Source: Alteriqipengyuania abyssalis
Lineage (GTDB): Bacteria > Pseudomonadota > Alphaproteobacteria > Sphingomonadales > Sphingomonadaceae
Assembly: GCF_019857185.1 (NCBI RefSeq)
Contig: NZ_JAHWXP010000003.1
Location: forward strand, 401,501 to 465,500
Length of the DNA stretch: 64,000 nt
Direction of reading: 5' to 3'
Made by a program: the position numbers and the translations under genes. A model generated the notes under the pieces. The model saw nothing but the letters and a program-made list of their open reading frames with translations. It had not been told where the DNA came from and searched no databases. Shown here one piece after another: positions 29,301 through 37,998 of the stretch (position 1 is the stretch's first letter; every line of letters begins with the position of its first letter).

Positions 29301-29599
29301 TGGAGCCGGGCGAGGCTGTTATCGACGCGGCGAAATCACGCTTCCGCCCGATAATGCTGACCGCAATCACGACGTTTCTGGGCGTGGCGCCGATCACGTT
29401 CGAGACCAGCCTGCAGGCGCAGTTCCTGATCCCGATGTCGGCCAGCCTGGGCTTTGGCGTGCTGTTCGGCACTGCGCTGCTGATCCTGCTGATCCCTGCG
29501 CTCGCGACGATCCAGATGCGCGCGGTCGCGAGGGTTCAGAGGTGGCGCGGCAGAAACCGCGATGCCGTCGATCCCGGAGGCGAACCTATGGTGCCCTAG
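26306..29599 (+). CDS. RND-family inner-membrane efflux transporter
   Basis: A 1097-residue proton-driven RND pump, normal length for the AcrB/MdtB/CzcA superfamily. Motifs include the N-terminal NGVAANLLLLAMLVAGY, the TM4 proton relay with adjacent aspartates in LGLVVDDAVVVGENVYAE, and the second-half FGIIALSGVIINGALVLIDFLN. The absence of a heavy-metal-type TM4 acidic set and the presence of the VVDDAVV pair argue for the hydrophobic-drug or lipid class. The start is GTG at 26306, overlapping the adaptor stop by eight bases. It is last in the three-gene operon. Confidence 0.93.
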   Translation: MSDTEDHTGAVDRYGNEASDRARDRSGPIAFMARNGVAANLLLLAMLVAGYFSYTSIVQEVFPESSLDTISVSVTYPGATPEEIEESIVQKVEEAVEAIEGVKQITATAAEGRGTVNVELELGADIARALDEVKSEVDQIQTFPDEAEEPDIRELTTRLVVLRIALFGDVNERTLKETAYRLEDAAAALPEISYVDTSAVRNYEIYADVPQSRLRALGLSLPQVAQIVGQSSLDTPAGSIETGREEVRVRTIGQNYDQQDFENIIVLTTQDGATLRLGDIADVDDSFEDSDLITRFNDQPVAFVDIYRTSDERVLDIAEAAKNLVANEFDMPPGISYAIWEDSSELLEDRLDLLLRNAAFGLVLVLAALTLFLDLRLAMWTAVGIGATFVGAIFILDWAGSSINMFSLFGFILALGLVVDDAVVVGENVYAERERGRTGMGAAIAGAQRVKVPVFFAVATTITAFLPLLAVGGVIGKILADIPLVVIAVLTLSLIEALYVLPHHLSTLPDPSHKPGNRVTRFFARVQAWVDARFKAFVEGPLDRTLRFVVAAPYLVVAGGIALLILFVAMLPAGIIKFSFFPEIEGDIVTASLEMPAGTTVERTAEITSRIEAAADRALARLESSPPGETQAQTGVANGGPNPSFLEATYTTIGLAQTGQGPGGPQRTARPNLANVQLSLVPAAQRDISAVRIEEAWREELGEVPEAKSLSISSSLLGIGEPVNVQLSHPDDAVLDLAGDRLMNQLAGVAGVFDIESDQDAGQQEIELRLKPSARTLGVTLQDVAGQVRAAFFGAEAVRVQRGREDVRVYIRLPEEERDSIADIENYRVRVPGGEVALSSLAEVSFGEAPSVIRREDGHRITTITADVDSDTITGQEVADLLDNEIMPELQADYPSLQYDFGGEQEEQQESFGDLGQAFLLALVAIYALLAVPFRSYIQPLIIMAAIPFGMIGALIGHLLLGIPLGILSMFGIIALSGVIINGALVLIDFLNENLANGMEPGEAVIDAAKSRFRPIMLTAITTFLGVAPITFETSLQAQFLIPMSASLGFGVLFGTALLILLIPALATIQMRAVARVQRWRGRNRDAVDPGGEPMVP

Positions 29600-29620
29600 G
29601 GGCGCAACGCAAGCGCGGCC

Positions 29621-29639
29621 CTAGGGCCGAAGGCCCTAG
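29621..29639. terminator. perfect hairpin between converging RND and small-protein genes
   Basis: CTAGGGCC (29621-29628), GAA loop, GGCCCTAG (29632-29639): an eight-base perfect inverted repeat that includes the small gene's stop codon. There is no T-run on either side, so termination is inferred from position only. Confidence 0.45.
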
Positions 29640-29833
29640 CCCAGCTTGCGGCGAACCAGCATCGCGCCCGCAGCGAGACCGAAGATGATCGCGACCGGAG
29701 GTGCGGGAACGGGCGTGCCCCCACCGCTCGAGCCACCGCCGTGACCGGGGTCCGAAGGCGGCGTGTCCATCGCGACGGCCGGAGCTGCCACGGCCAGAAA
29801 CGCGGCACCCGCGAGGGCAGTGAGCATTTTCAT
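29636..29833 (-). CDS. small exported protein with PEP-CTERM-like C-terminal tripartite tail
   Basis: A 65-residue protein: signal peptide (residues 1-21, ending AVAMD), a short Gly/Ser/Pro spacer (HGGGSSGGGTPVPAPP), one hydrophobic helix and a terminal RRKLG. The order Pro-rich motif, helix, basic end matches exosortase-sorting tails such as PEP-CTERM and VPLPA-CTERM, though the VPAPP motif here is a variant. After signal cleavage almost nothing but spacer and tail remains, so it may be a minimal surface peptide. The ATG at 29833 has an ideal AGGAGG ribosome binding site, which is itself inside a hairpin. No exosortase is visible in this window. Confidence 0.7.
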   Translation of the reverse strand: MKMLTALAGAAFLAVAAPAVAMDTPPSDPGHGGGSSGGGTPVPAPPVAIIFGLAAGAMLVRRKLG

Positions 29834-29839
29834 TCGATA

Positions 29840-29861
29840 CCTCCTGTTTGTCGGCAGGAGG
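29840..29861 (-). promoter_or_regulatory. hairpin sequestering the ribosome binding site of the small PEP-CTERM-like gene
   Basis: In the leftward transcript CCUCCUG (29861-29855) can pair perfectly with CAGGAGG (29846-29840), with an eight-base loop; a further G-U pair extends the stem. CAGGAGG is the ribosome binding site, seven bases before the ATG. Such a stem would block initiation until it is melted or bound. Confidence 0.6.
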
Positions 29862-29936
29862 CATGCCAGAAAGGTCCCGGCAGTCGAGTGTCGATCACGC
29901 AGGTGACCGAAATCGGCACGACTTGCCGGGCAAGGC

Positions 29937-32900
29937 TTATTCCGCCGCTTCGACGGTCTCGATCGAGTCGGTCAGCGGGTGGGAAAGCTTGCCGATCATG
30001 TCTTTCGGGCAGACCTGCCAGACACTCTCGAGCGTCTTTTCCCACCGGTCGAGCAGGCCGCGTGCATACACACTGCCGGTCAGTTCCACATGCCGCTCGA
30101 CCAGGTCGCGCAGATGCGTGCGCCAGTGCTCGCTCGCAACCCGCTGCCACAGGATCGAGCCGGAATTGGCGAGTTTCGGGAACATGCCGTTCTCGTCCAG
30201 AACGTAGGCCATTCCGCCCGTCATCCCGGCGCCGAAATTGGCGCCGACCGGGCCAAGGAAGACCGCGCTGCCGCCGGTCATGTATTCGCAGCCATTGGCA
30301 CCGCATCCCTCGACCACGGTCACCGCGCCGGAATTACGCACGGCGAACCGCTCGCCCGCCTTGCCCGCCGCGAACAGCGCGCCCGAGGTCGCGCCATACA
30401 GCGCGGTGTTGCCGATAATGCCGTTGTGCTGGCTTTCGCGCGCGACGACTGCGGGCGGATGCACGACGATCTCGCCCCCGGACAGGCCCTTGCCGACATA
30501 GTCGTTCGCGTCGCCTTCGATCCGAAGGCGGATACCGCGCGCGAGGAATGCGCCCAGCGACTGGCCCGCCTGGCCGGTCAGATAGAGGTCGATCGTGCCG
30601 TTGGGCAGACCGTCCGGTCCGTGGCGGGTGACCACCTCGGACGACAGGCGCGTGCCGACCGCGCGGTGCACGTTGCGCACCGGCAGATGCAGCGTTGTCT
30701 GCGTGCCGTTCTCCAGCGCATCACGCAGGTCGCCGAGCACGTCGGCATCGAGACTGTCGGGCACCGGGTTGCGATATTCGGGGATCGAGAACACGCGCGG
30801 CTCGTCCGTCTGCACCTTCTGCAGGATCGGATTGAGGTCGAGATCGTCGAGATGCTCGGCCCCGCGGCTAACCTGCCGCAAGAGCTCGGTGCGTCCGATA
30901 ACCTCTTCGAGAGAGGATACGCCCAGCTTGGCGAGGATGCGGCGGACATCCTCGGCAAGGAAATCCATCAGCTGGATGACCTTTTCCGGGCTGCCGTCGA
31001 ACATCGCGCGCAGGCGCGGGTCCTGTGTGCAAACGCCAACCGGGCAGGTGTTGGAGTGGCACTGGCGGACCATGATGCAGCCCATCGCGACCAGGCTCAT
31101 CGTGCCGATGCCGAACTCCTCGGCGCCCAGGATCGCCCCGATCACGATCTCGCGACCGGTCTTCAGGCCACCATCGACGCGCAGCTTCACCTTGTGGCGC
31201 AAGCCATTGAGCGCGAGCACCTGATTGACCTCGGCGAGGCCCATTTCCCACGGCGTGCCGGCGAACTTGATGCTGGTCTGCGGGCTCGCGCCCGTGCCGC
31301 CGGTGTGGCCCGAAATAAGGATTGCGTCGGCATGCGCCTTGGCCACGCCCGCCGCGATCGTGCCGATACCCGCCGCGCTGACCAGCTTCACGCACACGCG
31401 GGCGCGCGGATTGATCTGCTTCAGGTCGTAGATCAGCTGGGCGAGATCTTCGATCGAGTAGATATCGTGGTGCGGAGGGGGCGAGATCAGCGTCACGCCC
31501 GGCGTCGAGTGACGCAGCTTGGCGATCACCTCGTCCACCTTGAAGCCGGGCAGCTGCCCGCCCTCGCCCGGCTTGGCCCCCTGCGCGACCTTGATTTCGA
31601 TCTCTTCGCAATTGTTGAGGTAGTGCGCGGTGACGCCGAAGCGCCCGCTCGCCACCTGCTTGATCCCGCTATTGGCCAGATCGCCGTTCTCGCGACGGGT
31701 GAAGCGTTCAGCGGATTCGCCGCCCTCGCCCGAAACGGCTTTGGCCCCGATCCGGTTCATCGCGATCGCCAGCGTCTCGTGCGCCTCTGGCGACAGAGCG
31801 CCGAGGCTCATCCCCGGGGTCAGGAAGCGTGTGCGGATCGCCTCGCCCGGCTCGACCTTGTTGAGCGGCAGTGGTTCAACGGCCTCGTCGATCCCCAGCA
31901 GGTCGCGCAGATAGATCGGCGGTTGATTCTCGACCGCGTCGACGAAGCGACGCCATTGCTTCTCGTTCCCGGTCGCGCAGGCGGTCTGCAGCGCATGCAT
32001 CCCCTCCGCGCCCCAGGCGTGCGTTTCCTCGCCATAGCGGCGACGGTAGAAGCCACCGACCGGCAGCTGCGCATGGCGTCCGCCGAATGCACGGACATGG
32101 CGCTTCTCCGCGCTCAGATGGAGCGACGCATAGCCCTCGCCCGAAATCTTGTTGGGCATGCCGGGGAACAGGTCTGCGGTGATCGCGCGGCTGAGGCCGA
32201 CGGCTTCGAAATTGTAGCCGCCGCGATAGCTGGAGATGACCGAAACGCCCATCTTGGCCATGATCTTGAGCAGGCCGTCTTCCAGCGAAGTGCGGAAATT
32301 GGCCAGCGCCTCTTCACGCGAGAGATCGCCGTAGAGGCCGCGCGCATGGCGAGCGAGCAAGGCGCCCTCGGCAAGGTACGGGTTCACCGTAGTCGCGCCG
32401 ACACCGATCAGCACCGCCAGCGTATGCGTATCGACGCATTCGGCAGAGCGGACATTGACCGAAGTGAAGCTGCGCAGGCCCACCCGCGTCAGGTGGGTGT
32501 GCACGGCTGCGGCGGCGAGGATCATCGGCACACCGACGCGATCGGGCCCGGTATTCTCGTCGCTGAGGAAAATCTCCGACTTCCCGCGCCGGACCAGCGC
32601 CTCTGCCTCTGCGCGGATCCGCTCGATCGCCTGACGCAGATCGGCCGGTTCGCCGCGTGCGCGGAAGGTGCAGTCGATATCCCCGATCGTATCGCCGAAG
32701 CCGGCCCGCAGGCGATCCCACAGGTTCGACGTCAGCACCGGGCTTTCGAGCACCAGCACGGAATCGTTCTGCGCGTCTTCTTCCAGGATGTTCGCAAGAT
32801 TGGCGAACCGGGTGCGCAGGCTCATCACGTGCCGTTCGCGCAGGGAATCGATCGGCGGGTTGGTCACCTGCGCGAAGTTCTGGCGGAAGAACTGGCTGAC

Positions 32901-34457
32901 ATTGCGCGGCATCCCGCTGATCACCGCGAGCGGCGTGTCGTCGCCCATCGAGCCGATCGCTTCCTTGCCGTCGAGCGCCATCGCATCGAGGATCAGCTCC
33001 ATATCCTCGTTGGTCATGCCCGCCGCAGTCAGGCGGCGGTCGAGCTGATCGTCGTCGAACGGCGGATCGGCAGGCATGTCGATGTTGGGCAGGTCGTCGC
33101 TGGTACGGAAGCCGGCGACCAGCGCGCCGTAATCCGCCTCGCGCGCTATCCGCGCCTTGAGCTCGGCATCGCGCAGCAGGCGGCCCGCCTCCAGATCGAT
33201 CGCGATCATCTGGCCCGGGCCCAGACGTCCCTTCTCGGCCACGCGGTCTTCTTCGAGCGCAACCATCCCGCTTTCGGAACCGACGACCAGCAGGCCGTCA
33301 TCGGTGCGGGCAAAGGCCAGCGGGCGCAGGGCATTGCGGTCGAGCCCGGCGACCGCCCAGTGGCCATCGGTCATCGCGAGCGCGGCGGGGCCGTCCCACG
33401 GCTCCATCACCGATGCCATGTACTGGTACATCGCCTTGTTCTCGGCCGGCATGTCGGCGGAGACCTGCCATGCCTCGGGGATCAGCATGGACTTTGCGGT
33501 GGGCATCGCCTTGCCGGAGCGCACCAGCAGCTCGATCGCGGCATCGAGGCTGGCGGTGTCGGACGCGCCGACCGGGATCACCGGCTTGATATCGTCCGCG
33601 ACGCCCGAGAAGGCGAGGCTCGCCATCTTGATCTCGTGCGTGCGCATCCAGTTGCGGTTGCCGCGGATCGTATTGATCTCGCCATTATGCGCCAGCGTGC
33701 GGAACGGCTGGGCAAGCCACCATTGCGGGAAAGTGTTGGTCGAATAGCGCTGGTGAAGGATCGCCATCCGGCTGGTGACCAGCGGGTCGCGCACATCGGG
33801 ATAGAAGGTCGCAAGGCTCTCTGCGAGGAAGAGGCCCTTGTAGACGATCGACTGGGCGGAGAGCGAGGCGACATAGAAATCGCGCAGCTGCGCCTCGACG
33901 ATCCGCCGCTCGATCCGGCGGCGCACGATGTAGAGCCGCTTTTCGAACTCATCCAGCGTGACCTCGGACGGGCTCGGCCCGGCGATCATCACCTGTTCGA
34001 TTTCCGGGCGGGTTTCCTTCGCCTTGCGCCCGATGACCGAGATATCGACCGGCACCTGCCGCCAGCCATAGACGAACAGACCCGCGCGGATCAGCTCGGC
34101 TTCCACAATCGTCCGGCACGCATCCTGCGCGCCCAGATCGGTCCGCGGCAGGAACACGACGCCCACGGCAAGCCGTCCGTCGCGCAGCGAATGGCCGCTG
34201 GCATTGATTGCGCTGGTGAAGAACTCCACCGGCAGGTCGAGCAGCAGGCCCGCGCCGTCGCCGGTCTTGCCGTCGGCGTCGACCGCGCCGCGATGCCAGA
34301 TCGAAGACAGCGCCTCGATCGCGCAATCGACCACGCGGCGCGTCGGCTTGCCCGAAATCTCGCCGATCAGCCCGACGCCGCAGGCATCGTGCTCGCTATC
34401 GGCATGGTACATCCCTTCCGCTGCAAGGCGGAGCGCTTCTTCGTGTTGGTTGATCAT
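29937..34457 (-). CDS. gltB: glutamate synthase (NADPH) large subunit
   Basis: A 1506-residue enzyme, the usual size. The mature N-terminal glutaminase nucleophile is Cys26 (HDACGVGL) after a 25-residue propeptide. The FMN/ammonia-channel synthase domain holds PPPHHDIYSIEDLAQLIYDLK, and a 3Fe-4S cluster is set by cysteines in CIMVRQCHSNTCPVGVC. The C-terminal GXGXG beta-helix domain closes the protein. It makes two glutamates from glutamine and 2-oxoglutarate in the cytoplasm with GltD. Its ATG overlaps the gltD stop (ATGA at 34454-34457), so the order is gltD then gltB. A long open frame on the opposite strand is only the mirror of its codon use. Confidence 0.97.
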   Translation of the reverse strand: MINQHEEALRLAAEGMYHADSEHDACGVGLIGEISGKPTRRVVDCAIEALSSIWHRGAVDADGKTGDGAGLLLDLPVEFFTSAINASGHSLRDGRLAVGVVFLPRTDLGAQDACRTIVEAELIRAGLFVYGWRQVPVDISVIGRKAKETRPEIEQVMIAGPSPSEVTLDEFEKRLYIVRRRIERRIVEAQLRDFYVASLSAQSIVYKGLFLAESLATFYPDVRDPLVTSRMAILHQRYSTNTFPQWWLAQPFRTLAHNGEINTIRGNRNWMRTHEIKMASLAFSGVADDIKPVIPVGASDTASLDAAIELLVRSGKAMPTAKSMLIPEAWQVSADMPAENKAMYQYMASVMEPWDGPAALAMTDGHWAVAGLDRNALRPLAFARTDDGLLVVGSESGMVALEEDRVAEKGRLGPGQMIAIDLEAGRLLRDAELKARIAREADYGALVAGFRTSDDLPNIDMPADPPFDDDQLDRRLTAAGMTNEDMELILDAMALDGKEAIGSMGDDTPLAVISGMPRNVSQFFRQNFAQVTNPPIDSLRERHVMSLRTRFANLANILEEDAQNDSVLVLESPVLTSNLWDRLRAGFGDTIGDIDCTFRARGEPADLRQAIERIRAEAEALVRRGKSEIFLSDENTGPDRVGVPMILAAAAVHTHLTRVGLRSFTSVNVRSAECVDTHTLAVLIGVGATTVNPYLAEGALLARHARGLYGDLSREEALANFRTSLEDGLLKIMAKMGVSVISSYRGGYNFEAVGLSRAITADLFPGMPNKISGEGYASLHLSAEKRHVRAFGGRHAQLPVGGFYRRRYGEETHAWGAEGMHALQTACATGNEKQWRRFVDAVENQPPIYLRDLLGIDEAVEPLPLNKVEPGEAIRTRFLTPGMSLGALSPEAHETLAIAMNRIGAKAVSGEGGESAERFTRRENGDLANSGIKQVASGRFGVTAHYLNNCEEIEIKVAQGAKPGEGGQLPGFKVDEVIAKLRHSTPGVTLISPPPHHDIYSIEDLAQLIYDLKQINPRARVCVKLVSAAGIGTIAAGVAKAHADAILISGHTGGTGASPQTSIKFAGTPWEMGLAEVNQVLALNGLRHKVKLRVDGGLKTGREIVIGAILGAEEFGIGTMSLVAMGCIMVRQCHSNTCPVGVCTQDPRLRAMFDGSPEKVIQLMDFLAEDVRRILAKLGVSSLEEVIGRTELLRQVSRGAEHLDDLDLNPILQKVQTDEPRVFSIPEYRNPVPDSLDADVLGDLRDALENGTQTTLHLPVRNVHRAVGTRLSSEVVTRHGPDGLPNGTIDLYLTGQAGQSLGAFLARGIRLRIEGDANDYVGKGLSGGEIVVHPPAVVARESQHNGIIGNTALYGATSGALFAAGKAGERFAVRNSGAVTVVEGCGANGCEYMTGGSAVFLGPVGANFGAGMTGGMAYVLDENGMFPKLANSGSILWQRVASEHWRTHLRDLVERHVELTGSVYARGLLDRWEKTLESVWQVCPKDMIGKLSHPLTDSIETVEAAE

Positions 34458-35911
34458 GCTGCTGCCGCGCTCGGATTGCGTTGCTGGACAAGGTAGGCGT
34501 CGATTTTCTCGGCTACATCGCGCCCATCGCGTACCGCCCAGACGACCAGGCTGGCCCCGCGGGAAATGTCCCCCCCTGCGAATACTCCCGGGAGCGAGGT
34601 CATCATGTCCTCATCACATTCCAGCGTGCCCCAGTCGGTCACGTCGAGACCTTCCTCTCCGAAGATCGCCGGCAGCGGCTCGGGTTCGAAGCCCAGAGCA
34701 AGGATTACGAGATCGGCATCGAGCGCAAAGCTGCTCGACGGGTCGACCACCGGGCGGCGGCGGCCATCGGCATCGGGCTCGCCCAGCTCCATCCGGTTGG
34801 CCTGCACCCGCTCGGCACGGGTCTCGCCTTGAATCGAGGCGGGGCCGGACAGCCACAGGAACTCGACGCCCTCTTCCTCGGCATGCGCGACTTCGGTGCG
34901 GCTGCCGGGCATGTTTTCCCGGTCGCGGCGATAAAGGCACTTCACGCTCTTCGCGCCCTGGCGAATCGCGGTGCGGACGCAGTCCATGGCGGTATCGCCG
35001 CCGCCGATCACGACCACGTCGCGATCCTTCGCGAACAAGCTGCCATCGGCGTGCTCGGCGACCTCGTCACCCAGACCGCTGCGGTTGGAAGCGGTCAGGA
35101 AATCGATTGCGCGGACGACACCGTCCTTGTCCGCACCATCGACCGTAAGCTCGCGCGACTGGTACACACCGGTCGCGACGAAGACCGCATCGTGCCGCTC
35201 GCGCAATTCGGCCAGGGTGATATCCTTGCCCACCTTGACACCGCGATGGATGGTAATGCCACCTTCCTCGATCCGTGCGACGCGCCGGTCGACCACGCTC
35301 TTGTCGAGCTTGAAGTTGGGGATGCCGTAGATCAGCAGCCCGCCCGCCCGGTCGTGCCGGTCGTAAATCTCGACCTCGTAGCCCGCGACGCGAAGGTATT
35401 CCGCAGCGGTCAGCCCGGCGGGCCCCGCACCGATCACGGCGACCGACTGGCCGGTTGGCGTGCCCGGCTCGATCGGTCGCACCCAGCCGTTCTCCCAGGC
35501 ATTGTCGCCGAGGTATTTCTCGACACTGCCGATGGTGACTGCGCCGTGGCCGGAGAACTCGATCACGCAATTGCCTTCGCACAACCGGTCCTGCGGGCAG
35601 ATCCGACCGCAAATCTCGGGCATGGTCGAGGTACGCGAGGACAGATCGTAGGCCTCTTGCAGGCGTCCCTCGGCGGTCAGGCGCAGCCAGTCGGGAATGT
35701 GATTGTGCAGCGGACAATGGACCTGGCAGTACGGCACGCCGCATTGCGCGCAGCGCCCCGCCTGGGCGCGCGCGGCATCATCCGCGAAGGGCGCACCGAT
35801 CTCGAGGAAGTCCGCACGGCGGCTATCGGGGGTGCGCTTGGCCGGATAGGCCTGTTTGCGGTCGACAAATTTGTTGGTGACGTTACGTTCGATCGGATCG
35901 GCCCAGTTCAA
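34454..35911 (-). CDS. gltD: glutamate synthase small subunit
   Basis: A 485-residue NADPH-dependent FAD/Fe-S subunit. Two N-terminal cysteine clusters are visible (CAQCGVPYCQVHCPL and CGRICPQDRLCEGNC), then an FAD GAGPAGLTAAEYL and an NADPH VIGGGDTAMDC fold. It passes electrons from NADPH to GltB. The start is weak: TTG at 35911 is the only accepted start after the in-frame stop and has no ribosome binding site, though the encoded N-terminus matches the family's position. It leads the gltDB operon and is divergent from ggt. Confidence 0.95.
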   Translation of the reverse strand: MNWADPIERNVTNKFVDRKQAYPAKRTPDSRRADFLEIGAPFADDAARAQAGRCAQCGVPYCQVHCPLHNHIPDWLRLTAEGRLQEAYDLSSRTSTMPEICGRICPQDRLCEGNCVIEFSGHGAVTIGSVEKYLGDNAWENGWVRPIEPGTPTGQSVAVIGAGPAGLTAAEYLRVAGYEVEIYDRHDRAGGLLIYGIPNFKLDKSVVDRRVARIEEGGITIHRGVKVGKDITLAELRERHDAVFVATGVYQSRELTVDGADKDGVVRAIDFLTASNRSGLGDEVAEHADGSLFAKDRDVVVIGGGDTAMDCVRTAIRQGAKSVKCLYRRDRENMPGSRTEVAHAEEEGVEFLWLSGPASIQGETRAERVQANRMELGEPDADGRRRPVVDPSSSFALDADLVILALGFEPEPLPAIFGEEGLDVTDWGTLECDEDMMTSLPGVFAGGDISRGASLVVWAVRDGRDVAEKIDAYLVQQRNPSAAAA

Positions 35912-36117
35912 AGCGAAAAGTTTCGGTTTCGGAAAGTCAGCGCCGCATTTGGCGCATCACTCGATCAGCATTGAGGATGCTCCACGAAATTTCAATGCAA
36001 ATTTGTTGCGCCTGCGAAGAAGCACAGCTTTGCCGGAGCGACCTCGGGAGCGCCCCCTTTTGCTCTTGCCCCGCTTCCCCTAGCGTCAATACCGGCATTT
36101 AGGGGAGTAGAGTCGCA

Positions 36118-37959
36118 ATGCGCAAAATTTCGAGTTTTCTGGCTTCTGGCATCGCAGCGGGTGCGCTGATCGCCAGCCCGGCACTGGCGCAGAACAATCC
36201 GCCCCCGCTGAATCCTGCCGACACCGCCGAAAACGCGACGCAGGGAATCGGCGCGGGCGCGCGGCCCGTGGGTGCGGACTGGAGCCGCTCCCCGGTGGCG
36301 GCCCCGCACGGCATGGCCGCGACCGCGCATCCGCTGGCGACGCAGATCGCGCTCGACATCCTCAAGGCGGGCGGCAGCGCGGTCGACGCGGCGATTGCCG
36401 CCAACGCCGCGCTGGGCCTGATGGAGCCGACCGGGAACGGCATCGGCGGCGACCTGTTCGCGATCATCTACGATCCCAAGACCGACAAGCTTTACGGCAT
36501 CAACGGATCGGGCCGCAGCCCCTCGGGCCAGACGCTCGACCAGCTGAAGGAAAAGCTTGGGCCGGACGCGACCGCAATTCCGCCGGTGGGGCCCTTGCCG
36601 ATCACCATTCCCGGCACGGTCGATGCCTGGTTCGACATGCACGATCGCTTCGGCAAGCTGCCGATGACCGAGATCCTCGCGCCTGCGATCACCTACGCAC
36701 GCGAAGGGCATCCGGTGGCCCCGGTGATTGCTATGTACCTCGACCGTTCGCTCGCCGCCTACGAGGCGCGGCTCAAGCGGTTCGATTTCGATTTCGACAA
36801 TGCCCGCGCGACCTGGTTCGCCGATGGTGATGCGCCTGAGCCGGGCGAGATGTTCAAGAACCCCGATCTCGCCAGCACGCTGGAGCGGATTGCACGCAAT
36901 GGACGCGACGAATATTACGAGGGCAAAACCGCGCGGATCATCGTCGACTATCTTCGCGAGCAGGGCAGCGCGTTCACGCTGGCGGACTTCGCCAACCACG
37001 ACAGCGAGTGGGTCGATGTCTCGTGCGTCACCTATCGCAAGGGATACGAGCTGTGCGAACTGCCGCCCAACAGCCAGGGCTTCGCCGCGCTGCAGATGGT
37101 CAACATCCTCAAGAATGTAGACCTTTCCCAGTGGGAGCGTGGTTCGCCGCAAGTCATCCACTACATCACCGAGGCCAAGCGCCTCGCGTTCGAGGATGTG
37201 GCGCGCTTCTACGCCGACCCCGACTTCGCCGCCGCGCCGCAAGCCCTGCTGAGCGATGCCTACGGACGCGATCGGTTCGCGCTGATCGATCCGGAGCGTG
37301 CCACGCCCACTTTCGGGCCGGGTGAGCCCAAGCTGGAGGGCGAAGGCGACACCACCTACCTCACCGTGGCAGACAAGGACGGGATGATGGTCAGCCTGAT
37401 CCAGTCCAATTATCGCGGCATGGGCGGCGGGCTGGTCGCGCCGGGGCTGGGCTTCATGTTCCAGGATCGCGGCGAGCTGTTCAGCCTCGATCCCGAACAC
37501 CCCAATGCCTACGCACCCAGCAAGCGGCCCTTCCACACGATCATTCCCGCCTTCGTGAAGAAAGACGGCAAGCCCTTCATGACGCTGGGGCTGATGGGCG
37601 GCGGGATGCAGCCGCAGGGGCACGTGCAGATTCTGATCAACCTCGTCGACTACGGGATGAACCTGCAGGAGGCGGGCGATGCTGCGCGGCTGATGCACGA
37701 TGGCGGTCGCCAGCCGACCGATGCGCTGGCAGGCAGCGCCGCCGATACCGTCGATATCGACAATCTGGGCGTGCTGATGGTCGAACCCGGTATCCCCCTT
37801 GCGACCGTGGAGGCGCTGCGTGCGATGGGCCACAATGTCGAGGTGGAGACCACCGGCATCCCGTTCGGCGGCTATCAGGCGATCGCCCGCGATGCCGAGA
37901 GCGGCGTCTATGTCGGCGCGACCGAGATGCGCAAGGACGGTCAGGCTTCGGGCTATTGA
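36118..37959 (+). CDS. ggt: gamma-glutamyltransferase
   Basis: A 613-residue exported Ntn hydrolase. A signal peptide (residues 1-24, ending PALAQ) is followed by the large subunit (GGSAVDAAIAANAALGLMEP) and the autoprocessing site GEGDTTYLTV, where Thr412 becomes the N-terminal nucleophile of the small subunit. It cleaves gamma-glutamyl bonds of glutathione and related peptides in the periplasm. AGGGGAG precedes the ATG. It is monocistronic, convergent with ppc, with a GC-rich hairpin between them. The nearby glutamate synthase may be coincidental. Confidence 0.95.
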   Translation: MRKISSFLASGIAAGALIASPALAQNNPPPLNPADTAENATQGIGAGARPVGADWSRSPVAAPHGMAATAHPLATQIALDILKAGGSAVDAAIAANAALGLMEPTGNGIGGDLFAIIYDPKTDKLYGINGSGRSPSGQTLDQLKEKLGPDATAIPPVGPLPITIPGTVDAWFDMHDRFGKLPMTEILAPAITYAREGHPVAPVIAMYLDRSLAAYEARLKRFDFDFDNARATWFADGDAPEPGEMFKNPDLASTLERIARNGRDEYYEGKTARIIVDYLREQGSAFTLADFANHDSEWVDVSCVTYRKGYELCELPPNSQGFAALQMVNILKNVDLSQWERGSPQVIHYITEAKRLAFEDVARFYADPDFAAAPQALLSDAYGRDRFALIDPERATPTFGPGEPKLEGEGDTTYLTVADKDGMMVSLIQSNYRGMGGGLVAPGLGFMFQDRGELFSLDPEHPNAYAPSKRPFHTIIPAFVKKDGKPFMTLGLMGGGMQPQGHVQILINLVDYGMNLQEAGDAARLMHDGGRQPTDALAGSAADTVDIDNLGVLMVEPGIPLATVEALRAMGHNVEVETTGIPFGGYQAIARDAESGVYVGATEMRKDGQASGY

Positions 37960-37965
37960 GTGAGA

Positions 37966-37988
37966 GGGCGGGCGTTACCGGCCCGCCC
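37966..37988. terminator. GC hairpin between converging ggt and ppc
   Basis: GGGCGGGC (37966-37973) and GCCCGCCC (37981-37988) form a perfect eight-base stem with a seven-base loop. There is no T-run, so it is a candidate bidirectional terminator only. Confidence 0.55.
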
Positions 37989-37998
37989 CTTCACCACC

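Noticed and set aside
29979-34496. A 1505-codon open frame on the plus strand opposite gltB
   Set aside because: It mirrors gltB almost base for base. High-GC codon bias leaves the antisense frame free of stops; its translation is low-complexity Arg/Ala/Asp/His-rich with no domain, and it has no ribosome binding site.
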